NCBI RefSeq assembly: GCF_950295315.1
Contig: NC_080172.1
Location: forward strand, 76,589,118 to 76,653,117
Source of the DNA: Erinaceus europaeus
Lineage: Eukaryota > Chordata > Mammalia > Eulipotyphla > Erinaceidae
DNA: 64,000 bases
Reading direction: 5' to 3'
Within the stretch, counting starts at the first letter, position 1; each line of letters opens with the position of its first letter. Below, in pieces: positions 44,061-53,220 of the stretch. The notes under the pieces are model-generated. The model searched no databases. It saw only the letters and a list, made by a program, of their open reading frames with translations, and was not told where the DNA came from. The position numbers were made by a program, and so were the translations under genes.

Positions 44061-44516
44061 TGAGGGTTTTGTTTAGAGGGGGCCACGTTTACTGGGAAGG
44101 TGTGGATTTGGTTTGATGGCGCGGGAGAGGGAGCTACAGAAGTGGAAGGTGCCATGGAAACTGCTGTAGTGGCCTCAGGGGAAACTGAACACGTGTCTAC
44201 AGGGACGGAGCTCTCAGGGGCGGACTGCACATAGTTTAAGGTCCTTAAATGCTGAAAAAATATACTTTAACTCTCGTATCTCAGCCACTAGGTCTCTTAA
44301 TGATGACATATCAGCAGGGGGCAGGGTCAGAGAGCCAGAAGCCTCAGGAGAAGCTGAACCGGGGTGGCAGGGGGTGGGGCCAGAGAAGAGGAAGCCTCAG
44401 GAGAAGCTGAACCCAGGGCGGCAGGGGGCGGGGTCAGAGGAGGAGCTTCCAAACACGTGTACGTGGGAACGGAATTTTTGGGTCTAGCCGCTGATTGCTT
44501 AGGGCATCTAAGTCTT
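44061..44516 (-). pseudogene. gag: ERV gag, Pro-rich middle part
   Basis: Continues gag after the Family N insertion: Pro/Ala/Ser-rich, with a 53-bp direct repeat (starts near 44340 and 44393, 'agcctcaggagaagctgaac'). A second coiled-coil-like phrase (LRDLVAEIRELK) is visible around 44240-44300 with shifts and stops. The 3' end joins integrase near 44050 by a large deletion. Capsid and nucleocapsid are absent. Confidence 0.65.
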
Positions 44517-44941
44517 TATTTATTTATTTATTTATTTTTTTATTTAAGAAAGGATTAATTAACAAAACCATAGGGTAGGAGGGGTACAACTCCACACAAT
44601 TCCCACCGCCCAATCTCCATATCCCACCCCCTCCCCCGATTGCTTTCCCATTCTCCATCCCTCTGGGAGCATGGACGCAGGGTCATTGTGGGTTGCAGAA
44701 GGTAGAAGGTAGAAGGTCTGGCTTCTGTAATTGCTTCCCCGCTGAACATGGGCGTTGACTGGTCTGTCCATACTCCCAGTCTGCCTCTCTCTTTCCCTAG
44801 TAGGGTAGGTCTCTGGGGAAGCTGAGCTCCAGGACATATTGGTGGGGTCTTCAATCCAGGGAAGTCTGGCCGGCATCCTGATGACACCTGGAACCTGGTG
44901 ACTGAAAAGAGAGTTAACATACAAAGCCAAACAAATTGTTG
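44517..44941 (-). mobile_element. Family N inserted in ERV gag, with TSD
   Basis: Antisense copy, T-rich at its left edge, flanked by 'agggcatctaagtctt' (44501-44516) and 'agggcgtctaagtctt' (44942-44957). It carries a small 'gtagaag' triplication. It extends the gag frame artificially to 217 codons ending 'VVPLLPYGFVN', which is transposon-derived. It is younger than the provirus. Confidence 0.94.
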
Positions 44942-45166
44942 AGGGCGTCTAAGTCTTAAACACATGTGCTTTAACTCATGTATCTCTACCTCAAGGTCGC
45001 GTATCCTCAAGGCAGACCACATTGTACATATCTTGTAAGTCGTGATTATAGCTATGAGAACCCACCGTGTAGCTAAAATTAAACCATCTCTGAGAGCGTG
45101 AATCTGTCCCAGGAGAGAAGGAGATAATGACTGGGACACCTCCTCATAAAACGAAAAATTTCCCAT
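44942..45166 (-). pseudogene. gag: ERV gag N-terminus
   Basis: Start chosen at 45166 because the ATG has a good context (ccaccATGg) and opens with Met-Gly, the myristoylation-type start of many class II Gag proteins. About 75 codons remain: a short polar head, a hydrophobic stretch near residues 28-44 (LILATRWVLIAIITTY), then a charged heptad-like segment (LRIRDLEVEIHELKHMC). Such a membrane segment is known in IAP Gag, which buds into the ER; that parallel is inference. Interrupted by Family N. Confidence 0.68.
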
Positions 45167-45290
45167 GGTGGAGGGAAACGTGGGGCCACAGAGGTGGGCG
45201 GATGCCACTTACCTGTGTCTGGGTGGCTTTCAGGGACCTCAGGCCGGGCTACCCAGCGGGGCATGGGTGCAAAACATGATGGGCGCCAGA
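45167..45290 (-). promoter_or_regulatory. ERV leader: PBS-like site and splice donor
   Basis: After the segment ending CAACA (45291) comes a 2-base spacer and 'tggcgccc' (45288-45281), the first 8 bases of a tRNA-Lys-type primer binding site; later bases diverge. 'acaggtaagt' gives a consensus splice donor cut at about 45212/45213. Leader and gag ATG follow in the order expected of a retrovirus. Confidence 0.7.
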
Positions 45291-45354
45291 TGTTGTTGTT
45301 GTCTGCCGCTGCGAAGCTAGCCCAGCCTGCTGGAGCCCCCGAATTAAAACAACA
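45291..45354. other. 64-bp TG...CA segment between two head-to-head ERV leaders
   Basis: Starts TGTTGTTGTTGT and ends AAAACAACA on plus. Read from either strand it begins TGTTG and ends CAACA, like an LTR, but it is far too short for one. Each side is followed by two bases and TGGCGCC. Probable remnant of two LTR ends fused in inverted orientation. Confidence 0.6.
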
Positions 45355-45356
45355 TA

Positions 45357-45376
45357 TGGCGCCTACAACGTGGGAC
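45357..45376 (+). other. Plus-strand tRNA-Lys primer binding site
   Basis: 'tggcgcctacaacgtgggac' equals the known tRNA-Lys1,2-type site (tggcgcccaacgtggggc) except for a 2-base insertion and one substitution. It marks a second, plus-oriented provirus. Confidence 0.68.
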
Positions 45377-46699
45377 CGGACCTGCACATCTCTCAGATAA
45401 GTGAAGACAATTTGGCTACCTATGCACTATGGCCTTCTCTTCTGCTTGTGAAGAGATCTCCAAAGGTGATCTTTCTTCACGAAACTGTTTTGCTGTTTCT
45501 GGAACATTTATCTCTGGACCACTCTGTGGTTTCTGCCCAACGCCAGCCCGCAGGAGCCCAACGCCAGCCTGCATGAGCTGGCTTTCTGCCGCGTGGCGCA
45601 GGGCACTGGGCGTGGGCTCCCTCCACACTGCTCGGCCACTGTGAGCAGGGCAGCAGACATGGCAGGGCCATGGGGCAGGGCTGCGGCAGCCTATCATGGC
45701 TGCCACCCTGGGGCACCTCGGCCCACGCCTTCTGCACGACTGGCCCGCCCGCCTTTGTGCTATGAAGTCTGGACAGATTCCGGACCACCTGGAGACGGCG
45801 GGCTCCCTACCGAAACTGGGCCCCCTGGCCGAGATCTCCAGCTTGGGTCTTTTCGGGGTGTCTCTCTCCTTCTCCGGCAGGGTGTCTTCCAGGGGAAAGG
45901 TAACGGGCTGGTTCTTTCTCGCTCACGACAGGGGTGACACGAAGTAAAAGACACCAGGGGACTCTTAGCGTGAATCTAGAATCTGAGTCCTTGAGTCCCA
46001 GAATCCTAGAGTCCGTTTATTAGCAAAATTGACATGAGTTAAATAGAAAAGCAATGGAGGTAATTATTGTTGCAATATGACAGAAATTACAGGTTTCTTA
46101 ACAGTCAGCATGCCCCTAAGGTAGGGGGTTGGTATGACAGGAATTGATGAGATACAAGACAGTTATTTTCCATAACACAAGCAACTTAATTATCCAAAGG
46201 TATTTGAGAGAAGCATAGGGGTTAAACCCGTAGGGTGAGACAGAGAGAAGATGGATATCAAAAGGCCATATAGTTTGGCATTTCTCTTGTCTGGGGTCTG
46301 AGGTGTGTGATGAAGTGTGTGATAAGGTGTGTTCTTCTGTGATCAGAAGGTGACTTTGAATGAGTGAATCTGTGGCCATGTGGCCTGTAGTTAATGGAGG
46401 GAAGTACTCGGGTATCTGTGGGCCTGAGAGTCAAGAAGGAAAGAACCAAGTCTGAGTTTCCCCCCTTATGCTCACCTCGGTTGAGAGAGACTTACCAAGA
46501 GGTTATCTTCTCAGACCTCCATCCAAAGATGGGGGTGGTTCTCCCTAAGCTCTATCAGGCTCACACATGTTCCCAACAGGGTCTGAAGGCAGATGAGCTA
46601 AAATATGCAGAGATTCGTCCAGAGATCGCAACCTGCAATTCCTAGAAGTGAAGTTGCCCAAGAGGCCACCGCTGGACAACACAATCCCAGAACGGCTAA
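45377..46699 (+). mobile_element. Plus-strand ERV 5' internal region, GC-rich at first
   Basis: Follows the plus-strand PBS. 45540-45960 is GC- and CpG-rich with overlapping frames on both strands (for example 45593-45937, 114 codons; 45477-45788 reverse), none with a retroviral domain I recognise. On the minus strand AATAAA at about 46019 followed by 'cggactctaggattctggga' looks like an R-U5, so an opposing LTR fragment is possible. Identity uncertain. Confidence 0.45.
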
Positions 46700-47466
46700 G
46701 ACAGTATAGATCTAAATTCGTGTTTAAAATGACATGTCTTCATAACAAAAGTTTCTCTCCTTGTATATTGAAGACCATGTGTATGTGTCTGTTTAAAGTT
46801 TGGTAACATTAACTTTAAGGTTAAGAATATAACTTTAAGGCTAAATTCTTACCAGGCAAAGTTAAATGAAAAATGTTTTCAACGTAATTCTCATAAAGAT
46901 AAAATTAACTTACATTTAAAGTCTGAGGTAAAAATTAGTTAACAATCAATATATTTTAATTAAGTTGGTCTACACAAAACCTGCACACACTTAGGGTGTG
47001 TCTCCATCTTAAATGGGTGTAACAAAAGGTTAAATAGACTTGTTTTTTTTTTTTATTTTTTTTTTATTAATTAACAAAACCATAGGGTAGGAGGGGTACA
47101 ACTCCACACAATTCCCACCGCCCAATCTCCATATCCCACCCCCTCCCCCGATAGCTTTCCCATTCTCTATCCCTCTGGGAGCATGGACCCAGGGTCATTG
47201 AGGGTTGCAGAAGGTAGAAGGTCTGGCTTCTGTAATTGCTTCCCCGCTGAACATGGGCGTTGACTGGTCGGTCCACACTCCTAGTCTGCCTCTCTCTTTC
47301 CCTAGTAGGATGGGTCTCTGGGGAAGCTGAGCTCCAGGACACATTGGTGGTGTCTTCAATCCAGGGAAGTCTGGCTGGCATCCTGATGACACCTGGAACC
47401 TGGTAAATAGACTTGTTGATATGTAAAACTCTCGATTACCTTCCCTATTAGAAATGGTAGATTACG
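46700..47466 (+). mobile_element. Plus-strand ERV, homologue of the post-integrase region
   Basis: 'gtgtttaaaatgacatgtct', 'tcataacaaaagtttctctc' and 'cttaccaggcaaagttaaat' align in order with the minus strand of 43170-42900. gag and pol are therefore deleted here too. Split by Family N at 47045-47403 and ended by the L1 at 47467. No 3' LTR was found. Confidence 0.6.
47045..47403 (-). mobile_element. Family N, antisense, 5'-truncated, with TSD
   Basis: Flanked by 'taaatagacttgtt' (47031-47044 and 47404-47417). Truncated at 'cctggaacctgg'. Very close in sequence to the copies at 44.5 and 53.3 kb, so a young subfamily. Confidence 0.95.
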
Positions 47467-48109
47467 GACTTCCGGAGGCGGAGCTATGAGCAGCAGATCG
47501 CTTTCTCTCCTCTCCTCTCCTCTCCTGGATCAACTAGGAATACCAAAGGAGACCACCCAGACCGAAACAAGACAGGACAAGAATGACCACAGAAACCCAG
47601 TAAATCACCTGTGAGTACAAACACGCGTGGCTGGTGACAGAGAGGAGAGAGGGGCCTAAGGAGAGATTAAGTGACTGCTAACAGTTGACAGTTTGTCAGT
47701 GGAGACACCACCTCCAGTCTGCTCCACCAACAAGGGGACAGCTGAAGGGAGGAAAGGACTCCCCAGAGACTCACCAAGTACAACTCTGAGTCTCCATTGC
47801 TACTACCCTCAGAATCTGGAGCAGCAACAGGGAGGGACACCAGGGCACAGAGATCTAACCGGGAAACTCAGGAGAAGACCTATACCTCGGTGGCATAGCT
47901 GAAGGGCTGTGAAAGTCTCTTTGCATAACCACTGGATTATCTCTGCCACACCCTGCTTTATCTCTTGGTCAGGAGTCATTGATTAAGCCAAGAAGCCTAT
48001 TGATAGTTTAAAAGCCCTCAGGCTACCATAGCCTACAGGGGAAAAAAAAAAGGCTTTTACACCACTGAACTCCAACTCAGGGATTGAAAAAACTGTTAAC
48101 TTATATAAA
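47467..48109 (+). promoter_or_regulatory. L1 5' UTR with SINE-A-like antisense segment
   Basis: 643 bp, expected by analogy to hold the internal promoter. It opens with CTCCT repeats (47499-47526). At about 47895-47965 it contains 'agtctctttgcataaccact' and 'ggattatctctgcc', the reverse complement of the SINE-A head. The segment is also in L1b but absent from the older L1 at 5.2 kb. Confidence 0.75.
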
Positions 48110-49084
48110 ATGGTTAAAACAACAAGAAAAAATAATGGAGACTCGAACCAGGACAAGAGTCCAGCTAAAAGTCCTCCAGAGGGCGAAGCACAAAACAACG
48201 AGTTCAACATCCAAACATTAGCTAAGGAAATAATAATAGGAGTGAGTAAAGAATTTGAAAAAATTGTAATCAGAACTGCAGGAACAACAAATGAGAATAT
48301 GGAAGAAAATTCTAATAATCTCATGGTTATTAGAGAGCTGAAAGCTGAAATTGCTGAGCTAAGAAGGCAACTAGCTGAACAAGCTAAAACAGTATCAGAG
48401 CAGGGCAACAAAATAGATGAACTCCAGAAAGCAGTAGAGGGCAGAGAGAATAGAATAAATGAGGCTGAAGACAGAATTAGCAAGATTGAGGATGAATTAG
48501 AGACAACTAAAGAAGAAGTAAGAGACCTCAAAAAGAGATTAAGAGATGCTGAAAACAACAACAGAGTCCTATGGGATGACTACAAAAGAAACAATATACG
48601 CATTATTGGCTTACCAGAGGAAGAAAGAGAAGGGGAGGAAGAAAGCGTTCTCCAGGCCATAATAGCTGAAAATTTCTCTAGTGTAGACAACACCAAAGAC
48701 ATAAAGATTCAAGAAGCCCAGAGGGTCCCAAACAGAATTAACCCAGACCTAAAGACACCAAGACATGTCATACTTAGATTGGAAAGGAATAAGGATAAAG
48801 AAAGGATCCTCAAGGCTGCAAGAGAAAAACAAAGAGTCACCTACAAAGGAAAACCCATAAGATTAGCAGCAGACTTCTCCATACAAACACTACAGGCCAG
48901 AAGAGAATGGCAAGATATCTATCGAGTGCTCAATGAGAAAGGCTTTCAGCCAAGAATACTATATCCTGCTAGATTGTCATTCAGACTAGATGGAAGCATC
49001 AAAACCTTCTCAGACAAGCAACAGTTGAAGGAAGCAACCATCACCAAGCCTGCCTTGAAAGAAGTTCTGAAAGGTTTCCTATAA
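48110..49084 (+). CDS. ORF1: L1 ORF1 protein (RNA-binding chaperone), intact
   Basis: 324 codons, close to the usual 330-370. ORF1p trimerises and coats L1 RNA in the cytoplasm. Layout: basic, low-complexity N-terminus (1-50); a long coiled coil with heptads from about 72 to 150 (ELKAEIAELRRQLAEQAK and on); an RRM beginning near 160 (NNIRIIGLPEEE); and a C-terminal domain with the basic phrase KDKERILKAAREKQRVTYKG and ILYPARLSF, the counterpart of the conserved RYPAKLSF. No stops or frame breaks. The start is the first ATG of the frame after a stop-rich 5' UTR. The decayed copy at 5.6-6.8 kb aligns along its length. Confidence 0.95.
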   Translation: MVKTTRKNNGDSNQDKSPAKSPPEGEAQNNEFNIQTLAKEIIIGVSKEFEKIVIRTAGTTNENMEENSNNLMVIRELKAEIAELRRQLAEQAKTVSEQGNKIDELQKAVEGRENRINEAEDRISKIEDELETTKEEVRDLKKRLRDAENNNRVLWDDYKRNNIRIIGLPEEEREGEEESVLQAIIAENFSSVDNTKDIKIQEAQRVPNRINPDLKTPRHVILRLERNKDKERILKAAREKQRVTYKGKPIRLAADFSIQTLQARREWQDIYRVLNEKGFQPRILYPARLSFRLDGSIKTFSDKQQLKEATITKPALKEVLKGFL

Positions 49085-49140
49085 ACAACCAGACCACCAC
49101 AAATAGAACATATATCAAAACACTCTAAAACTCTACAAGA

Positions 49141-52100
49141 ATGGCGTTAAAATATCTTCAATCTTTGATATCAATAAATGTGAATGGCCTGAATTCACCT
49201 ATTAAAAGACACAGAGTAGGAAGATGGATCAGAAAACACAACCCAACAATATGTTGTCTACAGGAAACTCACCTAACGCAACAAGACAAACACAGACTTA
49301 AAGTGAAAGGATGGAAAACTATCATTCAAGCCAATGGCCCACAAAAAAGGGCAGGAACAGCTATTCTCATATCTGACATGATAGACTTTAAAATACATAA
49401 GATTAAAAAAGATAGGAATGGACACTACTTAATGCTCAGAGGATCAGTCAATCAAGAGGACTTAACAATTATTAATATCTATGCACCCAATGAGAAGCCA
49501 TCTAAATACATCAAACTTCTACTGAAAGAGCTACAGCAATATATTAACAGTAACACAATCATAGTAGGGGACTTCAACACCCCACTCTCTCAACTTGACA
49601 GATCATCCAGGAAGAAAATCAGTAAAGACATAAGGGAGCTAAATGAAGAGATAGATAAACTAGAACTATTGGACATTTTCAGAGTCGTTCATCCCAAGAA
49701 ACGGGAATACACATTTTACTCAAATCCACATGGATCATTCTCAAGGATAGACCATATGTTAGGCCACAAAGACAGCATCAGCCTATTCAAGAGCACTGAA
49801 ATCATCCCAAGCATCTTCTCAGACCACAGTGGAATTAAACTAACACTTAACAATCAACAAAAGATTAGTAACAGTGCCAAAATGTGGAAGCTAAACAGTA
49901 CACTTCTTAACAACTTCTGGGTCAAAGAGGAAATCAAGGAAGAAATCAAAATGTTTCGAGGGTTCAATGAAAATGAAGACACAAGCTATCAAAATATTTG
50001 GGACACAGCTAAAGCAGTCCTAAGAGGGAAGTTCATAGCTATACAAGCACACATTAGGAAACAAGAAAAGGCACAAATAAACAGCCTGATTGCACATCTT
50101 AAAGACCTAGAAGAAGAACAACAAAGGAACCCTAAAGCAACCAGAAGGACAGAAATTACTAAAGTTAGGGCAGAAATAAATAACATTGAGAATAGGAAAA
50201 CCATACAAAAGATCAATGAAAGTAAATGTTGGTTCTTTGAAAGAGTAAACAAAATCGACAAACCTTTAGCCAGACTCACAAAACAAAAAAGGGAGAAGAC
50301 CCAAATAAATCGGATAGTAAATGAAAGAGGAGATATCACAACAGACACTGCAGAAATTCAACATATCATGCGAGGCTTCTATGAACAACTATATGCCACC
50401 AAGTTAGAGAACCTGGAAGAAATGAATGATTTCCTAGATACCTACCAACTTCCAAAACTAAGTAAAGAGGAAGTGGATAACATGAACAGGCCCATCACAG
50501 CTAATGAAATTGAAACAGTTATCAAAAATCTTCCCAAAAATAAAAGTCCTGGACCAGATGGTTTTACAAATGAATTCTACAAAACTTTCAAAGAAGAACT
50601 AATACCTCTACTTTTAAAAGTATTCCAGAAGATTGAAGACACTGGAATACTACCTGCCAGCTTCTATGAAGCCAACATCACCCTGATACCAAAAGCAGAC
50701 AGGGACACAACCAAAAAAGAAAACTACAGACCAATATCTCTGATGAACATAGATGCGAAAATATTGAACAAAATTCTAGCCAACCGGATACAGCAGTATA
50801 TCAAAAAGATTGTTCATCATGACCAAGTGGGGTTTATCCCAGGCATGCAAGGTTGGTTTAATATACGTAAATCAATCAATGTGATCCACCACATCAACAA
50901 AAGCAAGACCAAAAACCACATGGTCATATCAATAGATGCAGAGAAAGCCTTTGACAAAATACAACATCCCTTTATGATCAAAACACTACAAAAAATAGGA
51001 ATAGATGGAAAATTCCTGAAGATAGTGGAGTCTATATATAGCAAACCTACAGCCAACATCATACTCAATGGTGAAAAACTGGAAGCATTTCCCTTCAGAT
51101 CAGGTACTAGACAGGGCTGCCCACTATCACCATTACTATTCAACATAGTGTTGGAAGTTCTTGCCATAGCAATCAGGCAGGAGCAAGGAATTAAAGGCAT
51201 ACAGATTGGAAGAGAAGAAGTCAAACTCTCCTTATTTGCAGATGACATGATAGTATACATGGAAAAACCTAAGGAATCCAGCAAGAAGATTTTGGAAATC
51301 ATCAGGCAATACAGTACTGTGTCAGGCTATAAAATTAACATTCAAAAGTCAGTGGCATTCCTCTATGCAAACACTAAGTTAGAAGAAATTGAAATCCAGA
51401 AATCAGTTCCTTTTTCTATAGCAACAAAAACAATAAAATATCTAGGAATAAACCTAACCAAAGAAGTGAAAGACTTGTATACTGAAAATTATGAGTCACT
51501 ACTCAAAGAAATTGAAAAAGACACAAAGAAGTGGAAAGATATTCCATGCTCATGGGTTGGAAGAATTAACATCATCAAAATGAATATATTACCCAGAGCC
51601 ATCTACAAATTTAATTCTATCCCCATCAAGATCCCAAGCACATTTTTTAGGAGAATAGAACAAATGCTACAAATGTTTATCTGGAACCAGAAAAGACCTA
51701 GAATTGCCAAAACAATCTTGAGAAAAAAGAACAGAACCGGAGGCATCACACTGCCAGATCTCAAACTGTATTATAGGGCCATTGTCATCAAAACTGCTTG
51801 GTACTGGAACATGAACAGACACACTGACCAGTGGAATAGAATTGAGAGCCCAGAAATGAGGCCCCACACCTATGGACATCTAATCTTTGACAAAGGGGCC
51901 CAGACTATTACATGGGGAAAGCAGAGTCTCTTCAACAAATGGTGTTGGAAACAATGGATTGAAACATGCAGAAGAATGAAGCTGAATCACTGTATTTCAC
52001 CAAATACAAAAGTAAATTCCAAGTGGATCAAGGACTTGGATGTTAGACCACAAACTATCAGATACTTAGAGGAAAATATTGGAAGAACTTTTTTCCACGT

Positions 52101-52965
52101 AAATTTTAAAGACATTTTCAATGAAACGAATCCAATTACAAGGAAGACTAAGGCAAGTATAAACCTATGGGACTACATCCAATTAAAAAGCTTCTTCACA
52201 GCAAAAGAAACCACTACCCAAATCAAGAGACCCCTCACAGAATGGGAGAAGATCTTTACATGCCATACATCAGATAAGAGTTTAATAACCAACATATATA
52301 AGGAGCTTACCAGACTCAACAACAAGACAACAAATAACCCCATCCAAAAATGGGGGGAGGAATTGGACAGAATATTCAGCACAGAAGAGATCCAAAAGGC
52401 CGAGAAACACATGAAAAAATGCTCCAAGTCTCTGATTGTCAGAGAAATGCAAATCAAGACAACAATGAGATATCACTTCACTCCTGTGAGAATGTCACAC
52501 ATCAGAAAAGGTAACAGCAGCAAATGCTGGAGAGGATGTGGGGTCAAAGGAACCCTCCTGCACTGCTGGTGGGAATGTCAATTGGTCCAACCTCTGTGGA
52601 GAACAGTCTGGAGAACTCTCAGAAGGCTAGAAATGGACCTACCCTATGACCCTGCAATTCCCCTCCTGGGGATATATCCTAAGGAACCCAACACATCCAT
52701 CCAAAAAGATCTGTGTACACATATGTTCTTGGCAGCACAATTTGTAATAGCCAAAACCTGGAAGCAACCCAGGTGTCCAACAACAGATGAGTGGCTGACC
52801 AAGTTGTGGTATATATACACAATGGAATACTACTCAGCTGTAAAAAATGGTGACTTCACCGTTTTCAGCCGATCTTGGATGGACCTTGAAAAAATCATGT
52901 TGAGTGAAATAAGTCAGAAACAGAAGGATGAATATGGGATGACCTCACTCTCAGGCCGAAGTTGA
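49141..52965 (+). CDS. ORF2: L1 ORF2 protein (endonuclease/reverse transcriptase), intact
   Basis: 1274 codons; human ORF2p has 1275. It nicks target DNA and reverse-transcribes RNA at the nick. Endonuclease (1-240): Asn13 in SINVNG, Glu42 in QETHL, Asp144 in VGDFNTP, Asp204 in RIDHML, Asp228-His229 in SDHSG, all in place. Reverse transcriptase: [21 protein letters not shown] with [21 protein letters not shown], and the catalytic FADD with Asp701-Asp702. C-terminal Cys-rich motif from Cys1129 ([20 protein letters not shown]3CX7HX4C). No premature stop. It starts 56 bp after ORF1, fitting re-initiation or other unconventional translation. Confidence 0.96.
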   Translation: MALKYLQSLISINVNGLNSPIKRHRVGRWIRKHNPTICCLQETHLTQQDKHRLKVKGWKTIIQANGPQKRAGTAILISDMIDFKIHKIKKDRNGHYLMLRGSVNQEDLTIINIYAPNEKPSKYIKLLLKELQQYINSNTIIVGDFNTPLSQLDRSSRKKISKDIRELNEEIDKLELLDIFRVVHPKKREYTFYSNPHGSFSRIDHMLGHKDSISLFKSTEIIPSIFSDHSGIKLTLNNQQKISNSAKMWKLNSTLLNNFWVKEEIKEEIKMFRGFNENEDTSYQNIWDTAKAVLRGKFIAIQAHIRKQEKAQINSLIAHLKDLEEEQQRNPKATRRTEITKVRAEINNIENRKTIQKINESKCWFFERVNKIDKPLARLTKQKREKTQINRIVNERGDITTDTAEIQHIMRGFYEQLYATKLENLEEMNDFLDTYQLPKLSKEEVDNMNRPITANEIETVIKNLPKNKSPGPDGFTNEFYKTFKEELIPLLLKVFQKIEDTGILPASFYEANITLIPKADRDTTKKENYRPISLMNIDAKILNKILANRIQQYIKKIVHHDQVGFIPGMQGWFNIRKSINVIHHINKSKTKNHMVISIDAEKAFDKIQHPFMIKTLQKIGIDGKFLKIVESIYSKPTANIILNGEKLEAFPFRSGTRQGCPLSPLLFNIVLEVLAIAIRQEQGIKGIQIGREEVKLSLFADDMIVYMEKPKESSKKILEIIRQYSTVSGYKINIQKSVAFLYANTKLEEIEIQKSVPFSIATKTIKYLGINLTKEVKDLYTENYESLLKEIEKDTKKWKDIPCSWVGRINIIKMNILPRAIYKFNSIPIKIPSTFFRRIEQMLQMFIWNQKRPRIAKTILRKKNRTGGITLPDLKLYYRAIVIKTAWYWNMNRHTDQWNRIESPEMRPHTYGHLIFDKGAQTITWGKQSLFNKWCWKQWIETCRRMKLNHCISPNTKVNSKWIKDLDVRPQTIRYLEENIGRTFFHVNFKDIFNETNPITRKTKASINLWDYIQLKSFFTAKETTTQIKRPLTEWEKIFTCHTSDKSLITNIYKELTRLNNKTTNNPIQKWGEELDRIFSTEEIQKAEKHMKKCSKSLIVREMQIKTTMRYHFTPVRMSHIRKGNSSKCWRGCGVKGTLLHCWWECQLVQPLWRTVWRTLRRLEMDLPYDPAIPLLGIYPKEPNTSIQKDLCTHMFLAAQFVIAKTWKQPRCPTTDEWLTKLWYIYTMEYYSAVKNGDFTVFSRSWMDLEKIMLSEISQKQKDEYGMTSLSGRS

Positions 52966-53165
52966 AAAACAAGATTAGAAAAGAAAACACAAGTCGAACC
53001 TGAAATGGAATTGGAGTATTACACCAAAGTAAAAGACTCTGGGGTGGGTGGGTGGGTGGGTGGGGAGAATACAGGTCCATGAAAAATGATGAATTAAATA
53101 GTGGGGGTTGTATTGCTAAATGGGAATCTGGGGAATGTTATGCATGTAAAAAAAAAAAAAAAAAA
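52966..53165 (+). other. L1 3' UTR, shortened, with G-quadruplex-prone tract
   Basis: Contains 'gaattggagtattacaccaa' and then five or more GGG runs separated by single T (53041-53065), able to form a G-quadruplex. It ends 'gttatgcatgt' plus poly(A) at 53148, whereas other copies continue about 60 bp to 'ccccaataaagaaat'. ATTAAA occurs at 53093-53098. Confidence 0.88.
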
Positions 53166-53220
53166 GAAGTAGAAACGCAAAGCAGAAATTGACTGAGTTT
53201 GGAGTATGGCACCAAAGTAA
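53166..53220 (+). mobile_element. L1 3' UTR scrap of an older subfamily
   Basis: 'aaagcagaaattgactgagt' and 'ttggagtatggcaccaaagt' match the L1 at 58.5 kb rather than the adjacent young L1. Confidence 0.7.

Larger units (their letters stand above)
47467..53165 (+). mobile_element. Full-length L1 retrotransposon, both ORFs intact
   Basis: 5.7-kb autonomous LINE-1: 5' UTR (47467-48109), ORF1, a 56-bp spacer, ORF2, 3' UTR and an 18-base poly(A). The 5' end 'gacttccggaggcggagcta' matches the starts of L1 copies at 5.2 and 37.0 kb, so it is not 5'-truncated. I could not identify a clean target duplication: the left flank is ERV-derived, while the right flank is another L1 scrap. It is the likely type of source for the SINEs, Family N and L1 tails here. 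Mobility is inferred from open frames only. Confidence 0.93.

Noticed and set aside
44555..45208. 217-codon reverse frame as one gene
   Set aside because: It is a fusion of about 90 codons of ERV leader/gag with an inserted Family N element. The insertion TSD shows the boundary.
46012..46024. Minus-strand AATAAA with R-U5-like context as a second minus LTR
   Set aside because: No TG start or CA end could be placed, and the surrounding plus-strand segment aligns to the other provirus. Left only as a remark.
48110..52965. Reverse-strand frames inside the L1 (for example 47983-48561 and 50817-51302)
   Set aside because: They are shadows of the ORF1 and ORF2 coding strand, hydrophobic by reverse complement, without domains.
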